The notes under the pieces are model-generated. The model saw only the letters and a program-made list of their open reading frames with translations, ran no database searches and was not told the DNA's origin. The translations under genes and the position numbers were made by a program. A stretch of 11,477 nt of DNA from Methanoregulaceae archaeon (lineage in GTDB: Archaea > Halobacteriota > Methanomicrobia > Methanomicrobiales > Methanospirillaceae): NCBI GenBank assembly GCA_019695435.1, contig JACTVF010000052.1, forward strand, positions 1 to 11,477. The letters are read 5' to 3'. This document shows, piece by piece, positions 1 to 6,786 of the stretch (positions within the stretch are counted from its first letter, which is position 1; the number at the start of each line of letters is the position of its first letter).

Positions 1-2
1 CT

Positions 3-911
3 GGATCACCATTGGGCGGTACCTCTGTAACGATCATTGGTACGAACCTAATCGGAGCGAATGCAGTAACCTTTGGCGGCACAACAGCAACCTCATTCAA
101 CATTGTCAACGCCACTGCGATCACCGCGGGCACGCCCCTCCATGCGTCCGGACTCGTTACCGTTAACGTCACCACACCCAACGGCACTGCAATCGGGACC
201 GGGACGTATACCTACAATGCAGCCCCGATCATTGCCAGCCTCAACGTTACCTCTGGCACAGTGGCCGGCGGCACCCCGATACTCATCACCGGTACAGGCT
301 TTACTGGAGCAACGGGAGTAACCTTTGGCAGCAACGCTGCAACCAATGTGTCGGTTGCCGGCGATACTTCAATCAGCGTATTAACCCCGTCGAATGCAGC
401 TGGAGCCGTTAATGTCGGCGTCATCACACCCAACGGCACTGCAACCCGTTCATCTGCTTACACTTATACTGCAATCCCGGCCCTGACCATCAGCAGCTAC
501 ACACCGCCAACCGGTCCGACCTACGGCGGCAACACAATTACCTTCTATGGGACAAACATTGGCTCATCACTCACAGCAGTAAACGTATCCTTTGGCAGCA
601 ATTACGCAACCGTCACATTAGCCAACAATACAGCACTCCAGGCGACCGCCCCGGCCCATGTAGCTGGATCTGTTAATGTCGTGATTTCCAACGTCAACGG
701 CACGGTAACCAAGTCATACCTCTATGCAACTCCCGTTATAGCCCCCGTGAATCTTGCAACAGCCGGCAATTATGAGATCCTGGCGAAAAGCGGAATCACG
801 ACAACGCCCGGCACGCATGACACGTCGATCACCGGAGATATTGCCGTAAGTCCAATCGCTGCGACGGCAATGACCGGATATCTCCTCCACCTGGTTGTTA
901 GTCTCGGCTAA
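3..911 (+). CDS. IPT/TIG-repeat surface protein with truncated DUF3494 (ice-binding-like) domain; partial at both ends
   Basis: The reading frame is open to the left edge (codons from position 3 read GSPLGGTSVTI), so the true start lies outside the window. Counting from the TTG at 12, three IPT/TIG-like immunoglobulin-fold repeats follow at about residues 1-72, 73-156 and 157-242. Each has the GGTxxxITGTxFxGAxxVTFG signature, and they are rich in Thr, Asn, Gly and Ala as expected of an exported adhesin-like protein. At about residue 246 the segment LATAGNYEILAKSGITTTPG, then TSITGDIAVSPIAATAMTG, matches the start of a DUF3494 domain. That domain normally runs to roughly 190 residues, but here it stops at residue 289. 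The last ten residues (YLLHLVVSLG) are antisense to the coiled coil of the opposing gene and are not native. The protein is probably cell-surface and its intact form would bind a ligand or anchor to the envelope. The truncation is a rearrangement or an assembly join. Confidence 0.8.
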   Translation, partial: GSPLGGTSVTIIGTNLIGANAVTFGGTTATSFNIVNATAITAGTPLHASGLVTVNVTTPNGTAIGTGTYTYNAAPIIASLNVTSGTVAGGTPILITGTGFTGATGVTFGSNAATNVSVAGDTSISVLTPSNAAGAVNVGVITPNGTATRSSAYTYTAIPALTISSYTPPTGPTYGGNTITFYGTNIGSSLTAVNVSFGSNYATVTLANNTALQATAPAHVAGSVNVVISNVNGTVTKSYLYATPVIAPVNLATAGNYEILAKSGITTTPGTHDTSITGDIAVSPIAATAMTGYLLHLVVSLG

Positions 912-2783
912 TTGGCGTTCTAAAGAATCCGCTTTGACGGATATCTCCCCCACCTGTTGATCTTTGGACGCTATAACCTGCTGGAGTGAGGTAATAGTGG
1001 AGGTCATCTCTCGCTCAAGTTCTTCTATCCGGTTGGATCTTTCCTGAAGATGTGTTTCCAGTTCGGCAAGGGAATACTCGACAGAATTGTTCACCGTGAA
1101 GTTTTGAGGGGATCTTCCACTGGCGAATACCTGGAAGAGGCTCTCGAAATCCAGAGCCGTGGCCAATCTTTTTTCTGAGTACTCGGGATATATCGATTGG
1201 ATCATTTCGAGAATGAACGATATTTTGTTTTTGTTTGCCAGGTACGGACAACATCTTTCAAAGATATTGAATAAATTCCTGAATAGTATCAGGTCTGCGG
1301 GAAGTGGGTCTTTACAACGCCATTTCCTGTCAATAAAATTGAAATTATGAGGGGATTCGATAATAAGGTTCCAGAATGTGAAATCTATGGCAACTCCCCT
1401 GACAAGGGGGTACCCCTCAGGATCTTTCCCGTCAATAGAATAGTTACGCAACAAATTATTATGTAACTCTTCCAGTAACTGCATCAGGGCATTTTCCGGT
1501 GATCTTTTAAATAGTGCGGTGTAAAAATCATGAATTAAAAGCTCCCCGGGAATATAGTTATTATCAATTAACCGGAACTCAAAATTTCCGGAACTATCGG
1601 TCTGATATGCAGTAGGCAGTGGGGATCTCCGGACAAGGTATCCTTTTTTCTGATGTGATGTATTCAACTTCCTGTCGAGTGTCATCACATGGTAAAACGC
1701 CGGGTTGAGGTTCTCATTATTCTTGTAACTTTTAATGAGCCATGGAACCGCAAGATTAGACGTTTTCGTGGGACGTGCCAGGATAACAAACGAATTTGAG
1801 AACTGCCATAACAATCCTGAATCAGTAATTGATTTAAGAAATAACAAATCCGGAAAGAGGGTGAGCCGGTTACCTGAATAATCTTCGAAGGGGGTCCGGA
1901 TCCAGTTGTAGGGGTATAATGAAAGCACTTCCGGGTTTTCCGGTATAATGGTTTCTGTCATCTTGTAATCCGGGAATACATGATAAAAAAAGTTATTCTC
2001 AAACCCCGTTTGGGACAGTATCGATCCCATCTCATTTCTACTAAAGGTAACCGGTGTCTTATCCGGATAACCGATGATGCCATCGAACATCCTTCCGGTA
2101 TGATCCTCTTTGCAGCCGGAGAAATATTTTGCACCAAACTTATTTTCAATGGCTATCAGGAGGATCCCGTTCTCCCTTAAAGCACCATGCAACCGGGTCA
2201 GGAGAGCCGTACAGGTTCCTTTTGGATCATCGTTTTCCGTATCATAGAGTGGCAGGTACTCAAGTGAACCGATCAGGGTAATGATATCGTATTTCTTATC
2301 AAAGTCCGTAGCGAGAAGATTACCGCAATAGACCTTTACGTTCTCCAGATCTTTTGTCCGGTACCGGGTGATGGCGGCCCGTTGGGCATTCCCTTCCAGT
2401 GCATCGACACTGCGGTACTGTTCCCCGAGCCACCGGGTGATGATCCCACATCCCGATCCGATCTCAAGTACCTCTGCATCTTTGGGAAGGACTTCTTTAA
2501 TCCCTTCAAGGAAATTAATCCGTTGATGGGTGAAATGATACCGGGATGGCCAGTCTTTGATGTACTGCCTGAACTCAAGGGAATGCGATGAAAGGTCATG
2601 TACTTTTTTCAACGATTCAAGAATATAGGATTCTCCGCCATCCTGATAATCGATAGTGCAATTGTCCGGATGTACATAAAGGTTCTTATCCATATCAAAA
2701 ATAAACCGGCTGATCGGTTCCCGCTTTAATGTCTCGGTTGGGTGGGTTCTTTCCATGCGTACGTTCCCGATTGTTTTTACCAT
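714..2783 (-). CDS. WbdD-like methyltransferase / kinase-like / coiled-coil protein, C-terminus replaced at the breakpoint
   Basis: The open frame is 689 codons, but only about residues 1-636 (873-2783) look native. Residues 104-120 (EVLEIGSGCGIITRWLG) are motif I of a class I SAM methyltransferase, with the acidic post-motif D127-ALE and IENKFG near 212. Residues about 345-520 resemble a kinase/phosphotransferase C-lobe: D467-FTFW-N472 has the DxxxxN spacing of a catalytic loop, and D485 in FIDRKW sits where the metal-binding Asp would be. The N-lobe lysine is not clear. Residues 571-636 form a coiled coil with one phase shift near 604-610. Methyltransferase, kinase, then coiled coil is the order in E. 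coli O9a WbdD, which caps and measures a polymannose chain. The gene follows wzt by 45 bases and is probably co-transcribed. ATG at 2783 has no clear Shine-Dalgarno; ATG at 2756 (preceded by GGGAA) is an alternative. Related large proteins carry glycosyltransferase domains after the coil, so lost domains are possible. Confidence 0.7.
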   Translation of the reverse strand: MVKTIGNVRMERTHPTETLKREPISRFIFDMDKNLYVHPDNCTIDYQDGGESYILESLKKVHDLSSHSLEFRQYIKDWPSRYHFTHQRINFLEGIKEVLPKDAEVLEIGSGCGIITRWLGEQYRSVDALEGNAQRAAITRYRTKDLENVKVYCGNLLATDFDKKYDIITLIGSLEYLPLYDTENDDPKGTCTALLTRLHGALRENGILLIAIENKFGAKYFSGCKEDHTGRMFDGIIGYPDKTPVTFSRNEMGSILSQTGFENNFFYHVFPDYKMTETIIPENPEVLSLYPYNWIRTPFEDYSGNRLTLFPDLLFLKSITDSGLLWQFSNSFVILARPTKTSNLAVPWLIKSYKNNENLNPAFYHVMTLDRKLNTSHQKKGYLVRRSPLPTAYQTDSSGNFEFRLIDNNYIPGELLIHDFYTALFKRSPENALMQLLEELHNNLLRNYSIDGKDPEGYPLVRGVAIDFTFWNLIIESPHNFNFIDRKWRCKDPLPADLILFRNLFNIFERCCPYLANKNKISFILEMIQSIYPEYSEKRLATALDFESLFQVFASGRSPQNFTVNNSVEYSLAELETHLQERSNRIEELEREMTSTITSLQQVIASKDQQVGEISVKADSLERQLAETNNQVEEISGHCRRSDWTYGNISGDRRVMRAGRCRDSAFRQDLIIAGCCKIHGGYNGSCIEV
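868..885. other. Breakpoint where two unrelated genes meet head-on
   Basis: Left of about 873-878 the + strand encodes a canonical DUF3494 start. Right of it the - strand encodes a regular coiled coil. On the + strand DUF3494 similarity ends at Gly289. On the - strand heptad regularity ends at Ser636, followed by a Cys/Arg/Gly-rich tail that is simply the antisense of the DUF3494/IPT gene. The join falls in TGACCGGATATC. The same coiled-coil gene has a near copy, TGACGGATATC, 63 bases further right, so microhomology may have guided the join. Confidence 0.75.
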
Positions 2784-2828
2784 TCAAAAGATAAACCCGG
2801 TTAAACTTCTATCCTGTATCGTCTTACT

Positions 2829-4574
2829 TCATATTTGAATTTCCTTTACGGATGATTCAAAGTCAACAATGCCCACTATATATCCTTTTTTCTCGACCGT
2901 GAAGATCAGGCAATCATACCGGCGATCGAGAACTTCTATCTCATTATCAGAACGGGCAATCACAAGACCAGCATTAATGGAATAGGTTCCCGTATTAATT
3001 TTTAATGGCTGGGAAAATTCAACGACGAATGGCACCCCTCGTTTTTTATTACTTAAATTAAGCCGCTGCCATTTTGTATTTGTTCCATAAATGTCACAGT
3101 ACTTGTTTTTGAACGTACAGCCAATCGTCAGGTTTTCTGGTATATTCTCATGTAAGACAACGTGGATCCTGACGTGGACAATCTCTCCGGAAGTAATAAC
3201 CGTTGCACGATTAAAATCCTTATCTAATAATTCAACGAGGAGGATCTCCCCTCGTTTATTTCCAAATCGCTCTTCTCCGGAAGAGAAAACGCTCGATAGT
3301 GTACGGTCTGAGTATTTAGCGGAAATGGTCAGTTCCGGTTTTACGATCTTTCCCCATCCCCACGCACTCCAGCAATAGCTCAGATCCTCCCCGGATCCCG
3401 AAGTACGAAACACCAGGGAAACTGTTTTCCCTGAGTATTTCTCCAGCGAAAGAATGAAATTGTGCCACCCCCGGTCCCCGATATTTCTCTTCGGCATGAG
3501 CACCCGGGAAAAAAGAGGTTCTGTCGCCCCGTCAGACACCATATCAATGTCAAATTTTACCCCCTGCGGAATCTTATCCCAAGCCGCAGGAAGGATCCCG
3601 ATCGCAAATGCAAGCGACGACCCCGGCTCAACAGGAACCGTATACGTGATCTTCGAAGGCGGATGCGCAAAGATCACGCGCCGGGGCACGGATTGGATCT
3701 CCACCGTCTGTGCATTGACCGGCACTCCTTGGGTACTCTCAATTTTTGCGTCAGAAAGATGACGGGCAAAATCATATATGGTTTCGTAGTCTTCGCCCGG
3801 AACCTCCCCGTGCTCGCTCAGGGTTCCCTCGCTGTACGTCCGCTCACGTTCGGCGATGAGCGCATGATACTTGTTCACCACGGTATTCGGATTGCCGCGC
3901 TCGATAATCCGCCCGCCATCCAGGAGCAGGGCTGATGTGCAGAGGTTTCGGACCGCATCCGTATCGTGGCCGACATAAAGAATAGTTTTTCCTGCCTCCT
4001 GCATCTCGCGGATCTTCCGGAAACACCGGTGCTGGAAGATCGCGTCGCCGACCGCAAGTGCCTCGTCCACGATCAGGATATCGGCATTCACGTTCACCGC
4101 AACGGAGAATGCGAGCCGGACGATCATACCGGAAGAGTACGTGCGCAGCGGCTGGTCAATAAAATCCCCCAGTTCGGAGAACCTCACGATCTCGGCGTAA
4201 CGCGCATCGACATCCGCCCTTGAAAGCCCCATGATCGACCCGTACATATACACATTGTCCCGCCCGGAAAATTCCGGGTGGAACCCGGACCCCAGTTCGA
4301 GGATTGCGGAGACCTTCCCGTGGATCTCAAAGGTGCCGGCACTCGGTTCGAGGACCCCGGCAAGAATACTCAGGAGCGTGCTCTTCCCCGACCCATTCTG
4401 CCCGAGAATCCCGAGCGTCGTACCGGCGGGAACTTCAAACGTAATGTCCTGGAGCGCCCAGAAATCGGTATGCCGGGTGAGCCTGCCCGCACTCAGGTAC
4501 TCTAAGAACCGCGCGCCCGGTGAAGGGAACAACTTGAACTTTTTCCCAAGCTGCCGGACCGATATCGCATTCAC
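2829..4574 (-). CDS. wzt: ABC polysaccharide exporter ATPase, Wzt type, with two C-terminal beta-rich modules
   Basis: This is the cytoplasmic ATPase that powers polysaccharide export with the adjacent permease. Walker A is at residues 58-66 (GQNGSGKST), the signature YSSGM at 146-150, Walker B ILIVDEA at 166-172 and the switch His at 203. The ATPase ends near residue 245. A Wzt with only the ATPase would be about 250 residues; this one is 581. Residues about 285-412 look like a jelly-roll sugar-binding module (GSSLAFAIGILPAAWD, GVKFDIDM, RGWHNFILSL, YCWSAWGWG). Residues about 425-570 resemble the Wzt C-terminal domain that binds the modified non-reducing end of O-antigen. The start is GTG at 4574, overlapping the permease stop as GTGA and preceded by GGTGAG, which indicates translational coupling. 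The tail is AT-richer than the ATPase (about 42% against 58% GC in 120-base samples), suggesting a separately acquired specificity module. Confidence 0.9.
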   Translation of the reverse strand: MNAISVRQLGKKFKLFPSPGARFLEYLSAGRLTRHTDFWALQDITFEVPAGTTLGILGQNGSGKSTLLSILAGVLEPSAGTFEIHGKVSAILELGSGFHPEFSGRDNVYMYGSIMGLSRADVDARYAEIVRFSELGDFIDQPLRTYSSGMIVRLAFSVAVNVNADILIVDEALAVGDAIFQHRCFRKIREMQEAGKTILYVGHDTDAVRNLCTSALLLDGGRIIERGNPNTVVNKYHALIAERERTYSEGTLSEHGEVPGEDYETIYDFARHLSDAKIESTQGVPVNAQTVEIQSVPRRVIFAHPPSKITYTVPVEPGSSLAFAIGILPAAWDKIPQGVKFDIDMVSDGATEPLFSRVLMPKRNIGDRGWHNFILSLEKYSGKTVSLVFRTSGSGEDLSYCWSAWGWGKIVKPELTISAKYSDRTLSSVFSSGEERFGNKRGEILLVELLDKDFNRATVITSGEIVHVRIHVVLHENIPENLTIGCTFKNKYCDIYGTNTKWQRLNLSNKKRGVPFVVEFSQPLKINTGTYSINAGLVIARSDNEIEVLDRRYDCLIFTVEKKGYIVGIVDFESSVKEIQI

Positions 4575-5353
4575 AGGAGCTCACCAAACCCGCGCTTTGT
4601 TTTCCGGAAAAACCAGATACTTGCAATGAAGAGCACGACCGAAAATACCGTGAATGGCACAAGGATAGAAAGATCGGGAATCTTACCGTAGAACAATGCA
4701 TCCCGGTAGATCTCCAGCATATAATACACCGGGTTCAGGGTAACGATCCAGTGGAAACTGGCCGGGATCATGTTTACCGTGTAACCGATCGGGGTCATCC
4801 AGAACCAGATCAAAAAGATCGTCCCCAGCATCTGGGGAATATCCCGAAAATAGACCGACCCGCTTGACAGGAAAAATGCAAGCGAGAACGTGAACATCAC
4901 CTGCAATATGATGGCAAGTGGCAGCAGGAGAATAAAGATCTTCGGGATACCTTTCAGGATCACAAACAGCACAAAGAAGATGCCAAGGCTGATGAGAAGG
5001 TTCACGAATTCCGAAAGTGTCACATAGATGGGAAAAATTTCACTCGGGAACGGGACTTTCTTGATATAGTTCTTATTATCGATGATCGAACCGGCCGCCC
5101 TCATAACCGAAGTCTGGAATGCCGTCCACGGCAGGAACCCCGCAGCAAAGTACAGGGCAAAGTCCCAGATATCGGTATCGCCGGGAAGACGGACCTTTAA
5201 AAAAACCCCGAACACCAGGATGTAAATAACAAGGGTAAGAATGGGATTTACCACTGACCAGTATAACCCGAGGAGCGACCCCACGTATTTCTGGGATATA
5301 TCCCGTTTGATGAAATTCGCGATGAGTCCCCGGTATTCAAAGATGGAGGTCAT
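4571..5353 (-). CDS. wzm: ABC-2 type polysaccharide export permease, Wzm type
   Basis: This 260-residue membrane protein should form the export channel as a dimer bound to the Wzt ATPase. About six hydrophobic segments are visible, near residues 34-51, 62-82, 113-133, 138-162, 174-192 and 231-249. Family signatures include the amphipathic N-terminus with RDIS-QKYVGSLLGLYW (18-32), VYFRDIPQ (167-174), FWMTPIGY (184-191), and NPVYYMLEIYRDALFYGKIPD near the C-terminus (207-227). The length matches Wzm/RfbA-type O-antigen permeases. Its stop overlaps the wzt start by four bases. The ATG at 5353 has no obvious Shine-Dalgarno, but the family alignment begins close to it and a TATA-like box lies about 50 bases upstream. 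Confidence in the family is high; the transported polymer is inferred from the neighbours. Confidence 0.92.
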   Translation of the reverse strand: MTSIFEYRGLIANFIKRDISQKYVGSLLGLYWSVVNPILTLVIYILVFGVFLKVRLPGDTDIWDFALYFAAGFLPWTAFQTSVMRAAGSIIDNKNYIKKVPFPSEIFPIYVTLSEFVNLLISLGIFFVLFVILKGIPKIFILLLPLAIILQVMFTFSLAFFLSSGSVYFRDIPQMLGTIFLIWFWMTPIGYTVNMIPASFHWIVTLNPVYYMLEIYRDALFYGKIPDLSILVPFTVFSVVLFIASIWFFRKTKRGFGELL

Positions 5354-5398
5354 TTTATGGTGTGTTCCCGATAGTGTGATCGTACATTATGCGTTATT

Positions 5399-5411
5399 GT
5401 GCATATAACAT
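5399..5411 (-). promoter_or_regulatory. TATA-like box upstream of wzm
   Basis: On the minus strand the sequence reads TGTTATATGC about 50 bases before the wzm ATG. A start site some 25 bases downstream would leave a short leader of about 25 bases. An inverted repeat, TATGC-8-GCATA (5388-5405), overlaps its downstream edge and could be an operator. This is pattern-based only. Confidence 0.4.
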
Positions 5412-5507
5412 TCCCATCCCTGTTGTTGAGGACAAAACCGGAGGGGCATTCGTTTTCAGCAGGATGGGATACAATCCCTGAGGAACCGGCAAGGGAATTT
5501 CCCGGCA

Positions 5508-5567
5508 CCCCCCATTTCAAAAAAGCACCGCCATCACGTTCTGCTGCATGATCTCCCCCCCATTTCA
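5508..5567. repeat. Direct repeat of a C-tract plus ATTTCA, 47-48 bases apart, flanking a tiny ORF
   Basis: CCCCCCATTTCA at 5508-5519 recurs as CCCCCCCATTTCA at 5555-5567. On the minus strand each reads TGAAATGGGGGG. Between them lies ATG (5549) with a purine-rich GGGGGGGAG just upstream and a TGA at 5517-5519. Only two copies are present, so it is not an array. Confidence 0.55.
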
Positions 5568-5810
5568 GGGGTGAACACCTCCCAAAAATGCGCGTTTTAA
5601 AACACCAGTAAAGGGAAAGTATATCCTCCCTATATGTGCACTGTTTTTGATTCCAGCCGATTATTTTGAATTTATTTCCCGGGGTGGACAGGGAGCTTTC
5701 CGTTCACCGTTCATCGTACTATCCCGATGTTAGATGGAGTCCGATACGGGCCCGGATTTGGGCGGGCGTGATTGAGAGTAGGTGACGGGACATCCGGGGT
5801 CCGAAGGGGA

Positions 5811-6773
5811 TCAGGGTTTGCAGACACGGCTCCAGCACAGGATCCATTTTTCAATCTCACCTGAAGGCACCCGCCGTTGTATATCCCGGCGTTTCCGTAC
5901 CATCGCGGGGAGCCCTTTTATCATGTCAGTTTTTGCCAGGATAATCGCGCGACACTTCCCGTGAAGAATATAATAAGGAAGGACGGCACAGTTTCTCCCG
6001 ATGATCCATGGGCTCGAAAACAACAGTGTCCGTGGGGGAAAATTCTTGACAACATACCAGACAAGGTTCCGGTTCCCATAATAAAGAGAAATATCAGATC
6101 TGAATCCCGCTGTTCCCCCATGAATATGCACCACCCGGGCCGTTGGCACATACCAGCATTTCCAGCCGGCAAGCCGGCCCCGGAACGCGAGGTCGATATC
6201 TTCCATGAAAAGAAAAAAATCCTCGTCAAAGAGCCCGATCTCGTCCAGCATCACGCGCCGGTACAGTGCTGCCCCGGCGCAGGGGCCGAATATTTCTTCT
6301 GCCGTATCGTATTGCCCGCGATCCGGCTCGCCCATGCCCCGGTCCCATGCAGCGCCGCTGCGGGAGATGCAGATTGCGGTCGAATTTATCCTGCCATCAG
6401 GAAAAAGTATCTTTGTGCCGCACATTCCCACGCACGGGTCTGCCTGCATCGGTTTGATGATCTCTTCAAGCAGGTGCGGATCGGCAATCGTATCGTTGTT
6501 CAGCGTGAAGATGAACGCTCCTTTTGCAGCGCGAATTCCTGTATTTGTGCCACCGGCAAATCCAAGATTTTTCCCGGTCCCGACTAGAATTACTGAGGGA
6601 TAGCGTTCTTTGACGTAACCGGCACTCCCGTCCGATGACCCGTTGTCAACTAGGATTATTTCAAAATCCCGGAATGTCTGGCAGGCAAGGGATGACAGGC
6701 AATCGTCAAGGAATTTTTTCCCGTTGAAGTTTACCACAACGACACTGATGAGCGGAGTCATAGGGTAAGACAC
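5811..6773 (-). CDS. Family 2 glycosyltransferase, rhamnosyltransferase-like
   Basis: This is a GT-A fold inverting glycosyltransferase that would add a sugar, plausibly rhamnose, to a lipid-linked chain at the cytoplasmic face. Residues 8-16 (LISVVVVNF) open the nucleotide-binding fold, with VDNGSSDGS at 42-50, the metal-binding region LNNDT at 91-95, GPCAGAALYRR at 163-173, the catalytic-region MEDIDLAFR at 190-198 and VVHIHGGT at 214-221. This set is typical of WbbL/rhamnosyltransferase-like GT2 proteins of about 300 residues. A hydrophobic C-terminal stretch near 250-272 may associate with the membrane. The start chosen is GTG at 6773, preceded by AAGGA; ATG at 6761 is also possible but lacks such a site. 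The gene follows rfbA by 13 bases, so it is in the same operon, and an rml operon makes dTDP-rhamnose a likely donor. Confidence 0.88.
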   Translation of the reverse strand: MSYPMTPLISVVVVNFNGKKFLDDCLSSLACQTFRDFEIILVDNGSSDGSAGYVKERYPSVILVGTGKNLGFAGGTNTGIRAAKGAFIFTLNNDTIADPHLLEEIIKPMQADPCVGMCGTKILFPDGRINSTAICISRSGAAWDRGMGEPDRGQYDTAEEIFGPCAGAALYRRVMLDEIGLFDEDFFLFMEDIDLAFRGRLAGWKCWYVPTARVVHIHGGTAGFRSDISLYYGNRNLVWYVVKNFPPRTLLFSSPWIIGRNCAVLPYYILHGKCRAIILAKTDMIKGLPAMVRKRRDIQRRVPSGEIEKWILCWSRVCKP

Positions 6774-6786
6774 AAAGGTTCCTTGG

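Larger units (their letters stand above)
5354..5810. other. 457-base gene-free stretch between the GT2 gene and wzm
   Basis: No gene of normal size is credible here. It holds the wzm promoter candidate near 5400; an imperfect inverted repeat (5413-5425 with 5457-5468); a short GGGAA-T-TTCCC hairpin (5493-5503); two copies of a C-tract followed by ATTTCA (5508-5519 and 5555-5567); a possible 10-codon ORF on the minus strand at 5517-5549 (MQQNVMAVLF); a small GGTG-AA-CACC palindrome (5570-5579); and an AT-rich patch at 5618-5637 with two TATA-like boxes. It marks the boundary between the rhamnose/glycosyltransferase block and the export/capping block. Confidence 0.6.

Noticed and set aside
714..872. 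C-terminal 53 residues of the minus-strand methyltransferase frame as a functional domain
   Set aside because: They are the antisense of the IPT/DUF3494 gene, with irregular Cys/Arg/Gly composition and no heptads; they arise from the junction.
3454..3935. Two + strand frames of 102 and 157 codons opposite wzt
   Set aside because: They lie entirely inside the ABC ATPase gene and have basic low-complexity translations; shadows of GC-rich coding sequence.
5517..5549. 10-codon ORF annotated as a gene
   Set aside because: Too short to support as coding without conservation data; the spacing of the purine tract to ATG is also tight. Kept only as part of the intergenic finding.
5508..5567. CRISPR-like array
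   Set aside because: Only two short C-rich copies, no further units, no cas genes.
5877..6587. 236-codon + strand frame opposite the GT2 gene
   Set aside because: It is antisense to a GT2 gene with complete motifs. Its Pro/Arg/Cys-rich translation resembles no protein family.
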